NCBI RefSeq assembly: GCF_020829665.1
Contig: NZ_JAIVFT010000011.1
Span: forward strand, 186,001-250,000
Length of the DNA stretch: 64,000 nt
Reading direction: 5' to 3'
Source of the DNA: Nostoc sp. CHAB 5824
GTDB taxonomy: Bacteria; Cyanobacteriota; Cyanobacteriia; Cyanobacteriales; Nostocaceae
The translations under genes and the position numbers were made by a program. Positions 15,535 through 23,770 of this stretch are shown here, in pieces. Below the pieces are notes generated by a model. The model had not been told where the DNA came from and searched no databases. It was given only the letters and a program-made list of their open reading frames with translations. How positions within the stretch are numbered: the first letter of the stretch is position 1; every line of letters starts with the position of its first letter.

Positions 15535-16122
15535 ATGCCTTTTGTACCACCAATGACCATGATGGAGTTTTTCCGTAAGAGTGAAGGAGTCTGGTTTACT
15601 CAGCGCACGGTGCATCACTTTGATACGGTGCCGGATCAATCAGGAGAATCAAAGCTTTATGTAGGCGCGATCGCACTTGATGATCCACGGGTAAAAGCAA
15701 TCTGCCAGCCGCAAGGTATCGATCCAGCTAGTGCTAAGGGAGGTGCTAGCTTTATGTGGCAAGAACATGACGACGATCAAGAACCCAATCCGGATCGTGT
15801 CGCTGTCTTAATTGATGTACCAGATGATGAAACAGGGCGATCGGGAAAATTGCTCCGCAACCAAGGCTATGTGGAAAAAATTCCAGTAGTTAGCCGTTAC
15901 TGGTTTGGACAAGATGGCATTTTAACCATCGATACCGAATATGAAACCAACCAAGGTCAGGAACGCTGCTGGTTCATGACCGATGATTTTCGGGTGCGCG
16001 TCAGCACAGTGCGGATGATGAATGGAGTCTATTTGATGACGTATTGTTCTGAACGACGCTATTTAACTGAGACGAATTTAGCACAAATGGTGCAACACAA
16101 TTTATCTAGAGCATCCCTATAA
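15535..16122 (+). CDS. CpcS/CpeS family bilin lyase, possibly CpeU-like
   Basis: A 195-residue S/U-type lyase with the family features: TMMEFFRKSEGVWFTQRTVHHF at the N-terminus, SGKLLRNQGYVE near 103, RCWFMTDDFRVRVSTV near 148 and a C-terminal SERRYLTE. RBS AGAGGAGC precedes the ATG. It is the second S-type lyase here and differs clearly from the one at 355-885. PE needs attachment at alpha-82, alpha-139, beta-48/59, beta-80 and beta-165. CpeY, CpeF, CpeS and CpeT cover all but alpha-139, so this protein is a candidate for that site or a CpeS partner. That is inference. It precedes pebA by 193 bp. Confidence 0.82.
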   Translation: MPFVPPMTMMEFFRKSEGVWFTQRTVHHFDTVPDQSGESKLYVGAIALDDPRVKAICQPQGIDPASAKGGASFMWQEHDDDQEPNPDRVAVLIDVPDDETGRSGKLLRNQGYVEKIPVVSRYWFGQDGILTIDTEYETNQGQERCWFMTDDFRVRVSTVRMMNGVYLMTYCSERRYLTETNLAQMVQHNLSRASL

Positions 16123-16315
16123 TCATCTGGTCGCTCATAATTTTGAAGGACTTGCTATCGTTTCTAGGCAATCATTCTGGCGATCGCCATCAGTAGGTAT
16201 TGCACCATCACCTAATGCTAACGTTAAGGATCGTTACTTTGTTTAACATATTCGAGACGGCAAATCTGGGAATACCCTATTCTCTGGGGTTAAGGCAAAT
16301 TAGTCTATAAATTTT

Positions 16316-17047
16316 ATGTATAAGTGCTTCCTTGAGCATCTGGAACAATGGCTTTTGCAACGGTTTACATTAGAAAGTCGCCCAATTCCCCCAGGACTAG
16401 AGTATCAGGTGAGCGATCGCGGCAGAAATCCCGCCACAATTCAGAGTTGGTGCTATCAGTGCCCACAGTTGCGGAAAATTCGCTATACATACATTGATGC
16501 AGGCGCAAGTGCCCAGATTTTTAATAGTGTGATTTATCCCAGTCATCACTATGATTTGCCCTTACTCGGCATTGATTTTCTCTCTTTCGGTCAGGTAAAA
16601 AACCTGATTGTGATGGATTTCCAGCCTTTATTTCAAGATGAAGCTTACTTGAGGAAGTACATACATCCATTGCAGACATTGCATGATTTGTATCCAGACT
16701 TAGCACAAGGCTTGGAAATGAAATTTTACGATGCTAATCAGTACTTCTCAAAATATCTTTTATTTGCCAAAACCGATGCAGAAACAGTAAGAACGAGGGT
16801 CTTTGAGGCATTCAAAGACTATCTGAATTTGTACTGGCAAATGCTAGCTCAAGCTGAACCTCTGATCGACGAGTCAGACATTCAACGGATTGTCAAAGCC
16901 CAAAAAGACTACGATCAATATAGTGCCGATCGCGATCCTGCATCTGGTTTGTTCAGTAGTTACTTTGGACATCAATGGTCAGAGCGATTTTTGCATGAAT
17001 TTTTGTTTGAGGATGCTGTGCCATTAGTAGCTAGTGCAGCCAAATAG
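16316..17047 (+). CDS. pebA: 15,16-dihydrobiliverdin:ferredoxin oxidoreductase PebA
   Basis: The 243-residue ferredoxin-dependent bilin reductase reduces biliverdin IXalpha at C15=C16 to 15,16-dihydrobiliverdin, the first step to phycoerythrobilin. The FDBR core is visible: LRKIRYTYIDAG, FNSVIYPSHHYDLPLLGIDFLSF (with the catalytic-type Asp), IVMDFQPLF and the C-terminal FSSYFGHQWSERFLHEFLFE. It is followed 83 bp later by pebB on the same strand, the usual pebAB pair. In Fremyella pebAB is controlled with the PE genes through CpeR. Confidence 0.93.
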   Translation: MYKCFLEHLEQWLLQRFTLESRPIPPGLEYQVSDRGRNPATIQSWCYQCPQLRKIRYTYIDAGASAQIFNSVIYPSHHYDLPLLGIDFLSFGQVKNLIVMDFQPLFQDEAYLRKYIHPLQTLHDLYPDLAQGLEMKFYDANQYFSKYLLFAKTDAETVRTRVFEAFKDYLNLYWQMLAQAEPLIDESDIQRIVKAQKDYDQYSADRDPASGLFSSYFGHQWSERFLHEFLFEDAVPLVASAAK

Positions 17048-17130
17048 TGGTTTAAATCTACATCACCACAACAGAATATGGTGATTATTAATTTTGAATG
17101 CGTGAATTTTGAATTGGGAGCGAAGCGACA

Positions 17131-17877
17131 TTGACTCTCTATCAGCCATTTTTAGATTACGCGATCGCGCTTTTGCAGGAACGTTTGAATTTGCAGCCTT
17201 ATGCAATTCCTCAAGGGTTTGAGTCGAAGCAAGCAACAGTGGGCAAAGGCAAACATCAACAAGAGGTCTTAACGACTAGCTATGCCTATCAAACTACCAA
17301 ACTCCGGCAAATTCGAGCCGCCCATGTACAGGGGGGTGACTCACTTCAGGTATTAAATTTCGTTATTTTCCCCCATCTAAATTACGATTTGCCCTTTTTT
17401 GGCGCAGATTTAGTTACCTTGCCAGGAGGGCACTTAATAGCCCTCGATATGCAACCCCTATTTCGGGATGATTTGGGGTATCAAGCGAAGTATACCCAGC
17501 CTATCCTGACAACTTTTCACGCACATCAGCAGCATCTACCTTGGGGGGGCGACTTTCCCGAAGAAGCCCAGCCCTTCTTCTCACCCGCCTTTCTCTGGAC
17601 GCGCCCCCAGCAAACTGAGGTAGTAGAAACCCATGTGTTTGCTGCCTTTAAAGACTATCTACAAGCCTACCTGGATTTTGTTGACCAGGCGCAACCGATA
17701 ACCGACTCCAAATATTTAGCAGAAATTGAACAAGCTCAACTGCGTTATCTCCGCTATCGAGCCGAAAAAGACCCAGCACGGGGAATGTTCACCCGTTTTT
17801 ACGGTGCTGAGTGGACAGAAGAATATATCCACGGCTTTTTATTCGATTTGGAAAGAAAGCTAGCATCAGCGATTTAG
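17131..17877 (+). CDS. pebB: Phycoerythrobilin:ferredoxin oxidoreductase PebB
   Basis: The 248-residue FDBR reduces 15,16-dihydrobiliverdin to phycoerythrobilin, receiving the intermediate from PebA. Diagnostic stretches: LRQIRAAHVQGG, NFVIFPHLNYDLPFFGADLV, IALDMQPLF, VFAAFKDYLQAYLDFV and TRFYGAEWTEEYIHGFLFD. The start is TTG at 17131 with GGGAG about 10 bases upstream; no ATG lies close enough to replace it. A rare start codon could keep PebB below PebA. Spacing to pebA indicates one operon. Confidence 0.93.
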   Translation: MTLYQPFLDYAIALLQERLNLQPYAIPQGFESKQATVGKGKHQQEVLTTSYAYQTTKLRQIRAAHVQGGDSLQVLNFVIFPHLNYDLPFFGADLVTLPGGHLIALDMQPLFRDDLGYQAKYTQPILTTFHAHQQHLPWGGDFPEEAQPFFSPAFLWTRPQQTEVVETHVFAAFKDYLQAYLDFVDQAQPITDSKYLAEIEQAQLRYLRYRAEKDPARGMFTRFYGAEWTEEYIHGFLFDLERKLASAI

Positions 17878-17977
17878 ATGAAGCAATACCAATTTTGGAT
17901 TTTAGATTTTGGATTGAAAATCTTGATTATAGCGTTTCCCATTCAGATGGGGTACAACATTACATCACGAGGTGTAG

Positions 17978-17998
17978 GGGCACGGCAGTGCCGTGCCC
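17978..17998. terminator. Palindrome downstream of pebB
   Basis: GGGCACGGCA-G-TGCCGTGCCC is a perfect inverted repeat with 10-bp arms, 100 bp after the pebB stop and followed by TTACGG rather than a clean T-run. It may end the pebAB transcript, or be a dispersed repeat; GTAGGGGCACGGC-type palindromes are common in Nostoc-like genomes. The rest of 17878-18158 shows nothing else. Confidence 0.5.
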
Positions 17999-18158
17999 TT
18001 ACGGGTGTACTCTTCTATAAGTTTGAAACAAGATTATTTATCCGAAGTTGGTATCAAAGGTAGAACTAGGACGATCAAAAAGGTTTGTCCGTTGATGACT
18101 GAATCTGAGAAAATCGAACATAGGCATTTTAAATCTACTTTTAGGAAACACAACGGAT

Positions 18159-18398
18159 ATGGCTGATACTACAGAACTCACCTCAAGCGCTCAAGCCAAC
18201 CCTGAAGAACTGACAGAAGCGATCGCTGAATTAGAAGAATATCGGGAACGCCTGGTTAACGATACCTTGTCAATGGCACAACGCGCCAAAATTATGAAGG
18301 CACAAGCACTTGCTAGCCTGCAACCTCAGCTTACCCAGATTGACGCAACTATTGAGTCACTACGACAGCAGCAATCTACTCTGGCATCTGGTAACTAG
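18159..18398 (+). CDS. Small acidic, probably coiled-coil protein
   Basis: 79 residues, Glu/Gln/Ala-rich, with heptad-like helix LTEAIAELEEYRERLVND and a second helix QPQLTQIDATIESLRQQQ, so probably a helical hairpin. GAGG-like ribosome signal is weak (TTTAGGAAACACAACGG before the ATG). Family not recognised. It sits between pebAB and cpeF on the same strand, so it may be co-expressed with PE biogenesis. Bases 18399-18609 after it contain A/T-rich AATTTTTAATT repeats. Confidence 0.65.
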   Translation: MADTTELTSSAQANPEELTEAIAELEEYRERLVNDTLSMAQRAKIMKAQALASLQPQLTQIDATIESLRQQQSTLASGN

Positions 18399-18609
18399 TA
18401 CCCCTTCGGGGAATTAAAAATTAAGAATTAAAAATTTAGGAATTTTTCTCAATTTTTAATTTTACATTTTCAATTTTTAATTGGAGGGAAGCGACGGTCA
18501 AAAGTCAAAGAGCTTTAATTTTAGGCTTTCTGGCTGTAATAAAACGGTAAGTTTATTTCCGCCGGCCTGTACTAGATCATTTAATAATAACGGTGATAGG
18601 GAATTTGTC

Positions 18610-19521
18610 ATGAGTCAATCGCTCAACTTTGAAGCTCCAGCAGTGGATGATCCTATCCTGCGAGTGCAAGCTGAAAATGATGATCTGGTTCAAAGGGTAA
18701 ATGAGCAGATTACACTAGAAACCTTCGATTCTACAGATCAAAAAGTTCTTAAACAACTAGTGGAGGGTTTAGGAGATCCACGGGGATTGGTGCGACTGCG
18801 GTTTGCCGAAACCTTAGGTGAAATTGGTGAAGCAGCAACGCCATTTCTCGTAGAGGCACTGGCAAATCATTCCAATGTAGTTGTGCGGCGAGCTGCTGCC
18901 AAGACACTTACTATCATATCTGACCCGTGTGCTGTGCCAGACTTGCTTCATGCTTTTCTCAATGATGAAGATAGGGTAGTCAGAAGTTCAGCCGCCGGGG
19001 CGTTGGCCAGAACCGGAGAAGCATCTGTACCAGCATTGCTGGAAATTTTAGCATCAGACGAGCATCCACAGGATATTAAAGGTCTTGCCGCATGGGCGTT
19101 GGCGTTTATTGGATCGGAAGCAGCAGACCATTTATACAAAGCGTTGAACGCCGCCTCTTTGGATGTCCGATGTGCTGTCATCGGGGCCATTGGTCATGTG
19201 GCGCAAGAGCAGTCAGACGAAAAATCCTGCAACCTTCTAGTTTCTGCTCTGACTGACAAGGAAGCGCTCATCCGCACTGAAGCAGCCGCAGCCTTGGGAC
19301 AAGTAAATTATCCTCCCTCTGTGCCGCATTTAATTTTGGCAATTCAAGATACTGATTTAGACGTGAGGAAGGCAGCAATCAATTCCCTTGGTAAAATTGG
19401 CGATCGCAGTGCATTAGAATCATTACAGCCGCTACTTAATGATGAACAAGAGGTAGTGCGGGTTCTGGCTAAACTAGCGATCGCGCAAATTGAACGCCAG
19501 TCCGAAGCAGATGATTGGTAA
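18610..19521 (+). CDS. cpeF: CpeF, E/F-type HEAT-repeat phycoerythrobilin lyase
   Basis: The frame is open from 18481, but the ATG at 18610, preceded by ATAGGGAA, gives a 303-residue protein of the usual size. It consists of HEAT/armadillo-like repeats (GLVRLRFAETLGEIG, NVVVRRAAAKTLTII, RVVRSSAAGALARTG, LDVRCAVIGAIGHVA, LIRTEAAAALGQVN, LDVRKAAINSLGKIG). In Fremyella CpeF attaches the doubly linked phycoerythrobilin at beta-Cys48/59 of PE. Assignment rests on the E/F-type fold, length and position beside cpeY/cpeZ/cpeBA; another lyase of the same fold is possible. It converges with cpeZ, 19 bp apart. Confidence 0.78.
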   Translation: MSQSLNFEAPAVDDPILRVQAENDDLVQRVNEQITLETFDSTDQKVLKQLVEGLGDPRGLVRLRFAETLGEIGEAATPFLVEALANHSNVVVRRAAAKTLTIISDPCAVPDLLHAFLNDEDRVVRSSAAGALARTGEASVPALLEILASDEHPQDIKGLAAWALAFIGSEAADHLYKALNAASLDVRCAVIGAIGHVAQEQSDEKSCNLLVSALTDKEALIRTEAAAALGQVNYPPSVPHLILAIQDTDLDVRKAAINSLGKIGDRSALESLQPLLNDEQEVVRVLAKLAIAQIERQSEADDW

Positions 19522-19540
19522 GTTTTTCTTCCTGTGGGTA

Positions 19541-20155
19541 TTATTTTTCTCCCCGATCAAACTTCATTGTCATCTCTAGGCGAGATAATGCACTAGTGGC
19601 AGACTCGCGTACATAGGAGTCGGTGGATTCATCCTGAATAAGGGATTGTAGCACTTCCACACCTCGGCGATCGCCAATTGAGCCAAGGGCATTCACGATA
19701 GAGATTGCCAGCGCTGGGTTGTCTGTGGTTTGCAATGCTTCAATCAAAACATTCACTACGGGAGAACCAATTTCACCTAGAGCCATGACAGCAGCAATAT
19801 TCACTACAGGATTGGGGTCATTGAGAGCAGTCCTTAAACCCTGCACACCTTCAGCTGCAAAGGGAACATCTGGATGATTAATGGCGACTTGTGCCAGCGC
19901 TTTGGCGGCACTTCCCCGGACGGTGACATTATCACTATTGAGCAATGCTGTTACTAGCGGAGTCACTGCATCAGGACCGATCGCTCCTAGAGCTTTGACG
20001 GCAGCTCGTCGATAGGTGGTATCTTCTTCATCGAGAATACTCATCAAGCGGGGAATAGTTGTCTCATCAGGATTCTCAGCCAATGCCCACATTGCTTGCT
20101 CGCGTAGGTGGGGGTTGGGGTGTTTTAGTTGTTGGAATAGTTCTTCTGTGGACAT
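19541..20155 (-). CDS. cpeZ: CpeZ, HEAT-repeat chaperone-like protein for phycoerythrin
   Basis: 204 residues of HEAT repeats beginning STEELFQQLKHPNPHLREQAMWALAEN, with YRRAAVKALGAIG, VRGSAAKALAQVA and VNIAAVMALGEIG. In Fremyella CpeZ (about the same length) assists CpeY and stabilises PE subunits during bilin attachment. It follows cpeY on the same strand with a 161-bp gap, the classic cpeYZ order, and sits downstream of cpeBA. Confidence 0.87.
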   Translation of the reverse strand: MSTEELFQQLKHPNPHLREQAMWALAENPDETTIPRLMSILDEEDTTYRRAAVKALGAIGPDAVTPLVTALLNSDNVTVRGSAAKALAQVAINHPDVPFAAEGVQGLRTALNDPNPVVNIAAVMALGEIGSPVVNVLIEALQTTDNPALAISIVNALGSIGDRRGVEVLQSLIQDESTDSYVRESATSALSRLEMTMKFDRGEK

Positions 20156-20316
20156 AACAAGATTTTAATAAATTATCAAAAATGTGCAATTAATCTGTCA
20201 ACTCAACACTCGGTACTTTTTCTGTGAACTAAAAAAATCAGGATACTTTCCCCCTTGCTCCCTGCTCTCTGCTCCCTTGCCTCTTCTTCAAGCCTCCGGA
20301 TTTATCATTGGTGTGA

Positions 20317-21621
20317 TTAATTTTGAATTTTGAATTTTGAATTTTGAATTCCCGTAGGGGTTGACTTGGCTTTTTGACGAATCAGCCAATCATCATCATT
20401 GGTGACTTGTTCATAACCACTGGTATCGCCGAGTTTTTCCAGTGCCATTAACGCTGCATACTTCAAATCCCAAATTTTGGTTTCTAGGCAGGCTTTCAGT
20501 TTGGGAATTGCCCGTGCTTCACCGAGTTCACCGAGAGCGATCGCTGCTGCTGCACGTGATTTTTGAAACTGTGGTTGTTTGTTATCCAAGGCTTCAACTA
20601 GCAAATCGTAAGCTGGGGAATGTTTCAACCAACCGAACAGCTTTATCACATGGAAGTGGGCACCATAATCATTATTGGCTTCTTCGGCGTAGGTGGCAAA
20701 CAAAGCCTCAGGAGCAGCATCTGGGTAATGGTCAAGTATGGTTTTAGCTGCCAAATAACAGCGCCCAAAGTCTGTTTCGTACAATCCCCGAATCAGAACC
20801 GGTAAAGTAGGGAGGCTTGGATAACTATGCACCAAACTCAGATCATTGGGGTGGTCGTATAACGTCTGTTCTAAATGAGGTTGAATCGTGGCAAAAGTAA
20901 TTGCTCCCGCAGCGATTCCGGCTTCTGCCAAAGTCCGAATTCCTCGCAGCCGAAATACCAAAGATACTGGACATCGGGCAATATAGGGAATTGCATCGTA
21001 GTAACGGGCATCCATTAAATCTTGGATAGACAACCGCCGTCCTAACACATTTGGGTGTTGTAACATTGCCACTACCTTCCCCATCTGGGAATAGTCGCCA
21101 GTTAAACGGCAAACTGCGGCCATTGCCGCACTGGCTGTCGGTGGATCGGCATCATCTACAAATTTGCGAATTCGTTCCAGGGCAGGTTGATAATTAAACT
21201 TTGTGAGTGTGTGGATGATTACACGGTAGGTTTGCCCTGGCTTGTCCAGCAATTGAGCCACATCTTCTAAAATATCAGGGTCTTGAGTCCCAATTTCACC
21301 GATCGCCCAAACAGCATTTTCCACAGTGTAGCAGTCTTCATCAAAAAGACAGGTGCGGATCACTGGCAGGGCTGACTCAGCTTGCAGTCGCCCCAAGGTT
21401 TCTACCGACTTGCGGCGGACGATGCGGTTATCCAACGAGGGATCAGTTTGCTGCACTGCCCGCATCAGCGCCTTAATTGATCGCTCTGTGGGAAAATTGA
21501 TTAAATGAGAAGCGGCAATATAACGTGAATCATCCTCACTCAATTGGTCTTGAGGCGTATCCAAAAGAGCGATCGCCTGGTCTTCTGTGAGATTAAAAAA
21601 ATTAAAAAAGCGTTTATCCAT
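20317..21621 (-). CDS. cpeY: CpeY, phycoerythrobilin lyase for alpha-PE Cys82
   Basis: The 434-residue E/F-type lyase has HEAT repeats through most of its length (IVRRKSVETLGRLQ, YTVENAVWAIGEIG, RAAAAIALGELGEARAIPKL). In Fremyella CpeY attaches phycoerythrobilin to alpha-PE Cys82, helped by CpeZ. The last residues (IQNSKFKIQN) are encoded by a TTTTGAA tandem repeat (about 20317-20350), so the C-terminus has been replaced or extended by repeat DNA. Cys codons are few. An intact MITE-like element sits only 7 bp upstream of its start codon, leaving little room for a native promoter or RBS. Confidence 0.88.
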   Translation of the reverse strand: MDKRFFNFFNLTEDQAIALLDTPQDQLSEDDSRYIAASHLINFPTERSIKALMRAVQQTDPSLDNRIVRRKSVETLGRLQAESALPVIRTCLFDEDCYTVENAVWAIGEIGTQDPDILEDVAQLLDKPGQTYRVIIHTLTKFNYQPALERIRKFVDDADPPTASAAMAAVCRLTGDYSQMGKVVAMLQHPNVLGRRLSIQDLMDARYYDAIPYIARCPVSLVFRLRGIRTLAEAGIAAGAITFATIQPHLEQTLYDHPNDLSLVHSYPSLPTLPVLIRGLYETDFGRCYLAAKTILDHYPDAAPEALFATYAEEANNDYGAHFHVIKLFGWLKHSPAYDLLVEALDNKQPQFQKSRAAAAIALGELGEARAIPKLKACLETKIWDLKYAALMALEKLGDTSGYEQVTNDDDWLIRQKAKSTPTGIQNSKFKIQN

Positions 21622-21627
21622 ATATAT

Positions 21628-21769
21628 ATAAGCTGTTACGCATTTAATTTGTACATTTCCCTGCTGACTGCTGACTGATGACTGATGACTGAAAACCCGT
21701 CAACAGTCAACAGTCAACAGTTAACGACCCAATAGAGTGTTTATATACTTTAGACGCGCATCAGCTTAT
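21628..21769. mobile_element. MITE-like inverted-repeat element, copy 3
   Basis: A 142-bp element bounded by ATAAGCTGTTACGC on the left and GACGCGCATCAGCTTAT on the right, with GACTGATGACTGATGACT and GTCAACA tandems inside. It lies immediately upstream of the cpeY ATG (21621) and downstream of the cpeBA terminator region, so it may supply or alter the cpeY leader. Confidence 0.65.
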
Positions 21770-21797
21770 CAACTTGCCGAATCTTATTAAAACAAAA

Positions 21798-21868
21798 CAA
21801 ACCCGGAGATTCTTTGCCATTACTCAACCTTAACAGGCAAAGCAAAGAGCCAGGAACCCCCAGGTTTG
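21798..21868 (-). terminator. Likely cpeBA terminator or attenuating stem-loop
   Basis: Read on the minus strand after cpeA, CAAACC...CTTTGCC pairs with GGCAAAG...GGTTTG and is followed by TTTTGTTTT. The long interrupted stem begins about 50 bases after the cpeA stop. It fits termination with partial read-through into cpeYZ, which would give much more PE subunit than lyase mRNA. Confidence 0.55.
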
Positions 21869-21916
21869 TAGGATCACAATGTACCCTCGCCACCAAATGA
21901 CAAGTTTGGCAACTAA

Positions 21917-22411
21917 CTAGGAGAGAGAGTTAATAGCGTAGTCTAGTAAAGCATTGTACTCAGTCAATGCTTGAGCAGACATATCACGAGGCGCACAACC
22001 ACGGTTACGAGCAAAGCTTAAAGCTTCAACGTAAGGAGCAGTGGGCAAGCCTAAAGCGCGGTAAACTTCACGTTGTCCAGCAATACCCCACTCATCCAAT
22101 GGGCCAGTACCACCAACAACCAAGCTGTATTGGATTAGGCGCAGATAGTGTTTGATGTCACGAGCACACTTGGACTTGAAGGTATCGGTGGAATTAGCTT
22201 CACCAGCATTGTTCAAGTAGGGATATTTCTTGATAGAAGCGTTGTAAGCTTCGGTTGCAACAGCATCGATGTTGTTAGCTAGCTTTTCAGCAGCTTCCAA
22301 ACGAGCAGATGCACGTTGGATAGAACCTTGTACTGATTCTAAATCAGAGGTGCTGGGGAAACGACCTGCGGCATCAGCAGATGCGATAACGGTGGTAACA
22401 ACTGATTTCAT
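21917..22411 (-). CDS. cpeA: C-phycoerythrin alpha subunit
   Basis: 164 residues, the exact usual length. Bilin-binding cysteines are Cys82 (KCARDIKHYLRLIQY) and Cys139 (ARNRGCAPRD), the two phycoerythrobilin sites of alpha-PE. It forms alpha/beta heterodimers with CpeB that stack as hexamers in the rod tips and absorb green light near 560 nm. Downstream of cpeB by 80 bp, with a TAAGAAATG-type start preceded by GGGAGATTTAAG. The strong codon bias (GCT, CGT, AAC) marks very high expression. Confidence 0.98.
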   Translation of the reverse strand: MKSVVTTVIASADAAGRFPSTSDLESVQGSIQRASARLEAAEKLANNIDAVATEAYNASIKKYPYLNNAGEANSTDTFKSKCARDIKHYLRLIQYSLVVGGTGPLDEWGIAGQREVYRALGLPTAPYVEALSFARNRGCAPRDMSAQALTEYNALLDYAINSLS

Positions 22412-22491
22412 TTCTTAAATCTCCCAAAAGGCTTTTAATTTAAACTGTGTTAGATGTCAATCTGTTGAGTGAATTGCAAATCGCAAGTTCC

Positions 22492-23046
22492 TTAGCTCAG
22501 AGCAGAAATTACGCGATCGAAGTAGCTGGAAGATTCAGCAACTAGGCTAGCGCAACGATCTTCTACGACAGGAGAACCCATCTTACGCAATTTGGCACCA
22601 GCACGAGCCTCGCTGGGGTTATCTTGAATGTGAGCAGCTGCACACGCCTTCATGATTTGAACGGCACGCACGGTAGAGGTGGTGGGTACGCCCAGAGCTG
22701 CATAGGTTTCTTTCAAACCGTTCAAACAACGATCATCTAGAACTGAAGCGTCACCAGCTAATAAAGCGTAGGTTACATAGCGTAAGATGATTTCAGCATC
22801 GCGCAGACAAGCAGCCATGCGACGGTTAGGATAGCAGTTACCACCAGCTTGGATCAAACCTTGGTTTTCGCAGATCATTCCAGCAACAGAATCAGAGACG
22901 ATGCAGCTAGCGTTGCTAGCGATCGCATTTACAGCATCCAAACGTCTGTTACCATTAGCAACGAAGGCTCTGAGGGCAGCAATATCAGATACGCTAGAAG
23001 TGCTGGCATCTGCTGAAACTACAGCTCTAGAAAAAGCGTCAAGCAT
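22492..23046 (-). CDS. cpeB: C-phycoerythrin beta subunit
   Basis: Frame is open 28 codons further upstream, but ATG at 23046 gives the canonical MLDAFSRAVVSADAS start with AAGGAGAG just before it, and the usual 184 residues. Bilin sites: Cys48 and Cys59 (one doubly linked phycoerythrobilin), Cys80 (AACLRD) and Cys165 (VEDRCASL). Asn70 in AGGNCYPNRR is the residue methylated in beta phycobiliproteins. First gene of cpeBA; green-light expression depends on CpeR in Fremyella. Confidence 0.98.
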   Translation of the reverse strand: MLDAFSRAVVSADASTSSVSDIAALRAFVANGNRRLDAVNAIASNASCIVSDSVAGMICENQGLIQAGGNCYPNRRMAACLRDAEIILRYVTYALLAGDASVLDDRCLNGLKETYAALGVPTTSTVRAVQIMKACAAAHIQDNPSEARAGAKLRKMGSPVVEDRCASLVAESSSYFDRVISALS

Positions 23047-23602
23047 TTCGCTCTCCTTAAAAATTGGTTTTCTCTGAAACTTAATTGCCTGTTCCCTGAA
23101 CAAGACAATATAGAACATAAAAGATGACACCTATCTCAGTCTCAGTTATGAGAAACTAAGTAATAATCCTTAACAAACAATCCCCAGTCAGGATTGGTCT
23201 GACTGGGGAACTCGGTGTACGCTTTGAGGATTGATTAGGGGCGAAGGAGTAATGGGGACTGGGATTGTGAGGATGAAGGGGATGAAGAAGATGAGGAAGC
23301 AGAAAAGAAATAACATTGACAAATGCCAAACATCAAACACCCAATCCCTCATGCCCATTTTTATGCTTGGTTCTAAAAAATAGTGCACTCGTACTGAGTA
23401 AATCTGACAAGCTTTTGATAATGAACGTTGTAGGGGCGAATCTCCTTATGCAGGAGCTACACTAACGCCAGTTGTTGTTGAGATTGAATGTATATAATAC
23501 CGCCAGAGGATAGAGTAGGCTTGCAGTTTAATCTAGAGAAGCCTTTCCACATCCTTTTGTTTCTACTTGTCCTCTAGAAAATTAACAAACATCCCCAGTT
23601 AT
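23047..23602 (-). promoter_or_regulatory. cpeBA promoter/leader region with a perfect hairpin (23182-23208)
   Basis: No gene is supported in these 556 bases. On the minus strand TATATTG (about 23106-23112) is a reasonable -10 box, about 60 bases before the cpeB start. At 23182-23208 CCCCAGTCAG and CTGACTGGGG form a 10-bp perfect stem with a 7-base loop. Next to it the minus strand reads ATTGTTTGTTA, reminiscent of the TTGTTA repeats reported at the Fremyella cpeBA promoter. The hairpin could be an operator-like or nblA-terminating element. No L-box is seen here, consistent with indirect control through CpeR. Confidence 0.5.
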
Positions 23603-23770
23603 CTAAGCCTCCTTAAGAAGATGCTTGATCATATTGTCTTTGACCATTAACTGCCGCAGCACCTCTAAAAGCAATTTTTGAGATTCTTGCTGGTTTAACC
23701 CCTTAACCTGCTGTTCGTAAAGTTTGAGGTTGAATTTCTGCTCTAAGTTAAGCTCCATTGGGATATCCAT
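23603..23770 (-). CDS. nblA: NblA, phycobilisome degradation adaptor
   Basis: A 55-codon gene beginning MDIPMELNLEQKFNLKLY and ending QLMVKDNMIKHLLKEA, an unmistakable NblA (consensus LSLEQxFxLxxYxxQV ... LLRQLMVKDNxIKxLLK). NblA binds phycobiliproteins and delivers them to Clp protease during nitrogen or other starvation. CCGGAGAG lies upstream of the ATG. It is on the same strand as and upstream of cpeBA, separated by 556 bp with its own promoter region (23771 onwards). Its position suggests an NblA specialised for PE turnover. Confidence 0.93.
   Translation of the reverse strand: MDIPMELNLEQKFNLKLYEQQVKGLNQQESQKLLLEVLRQLMVKDNMIKHLLKEA

Noticed and set aside
16197..16215. Single TTGCACC before pebA
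   Set aside because: No second half at the correct 4-base spacing, so not called an L-box.
23188..23388. 66-codon minus-strand frame in the cpeBA leader
   Set aside because: Overlaps the hairpin and promoter region, with no conserved sequence.
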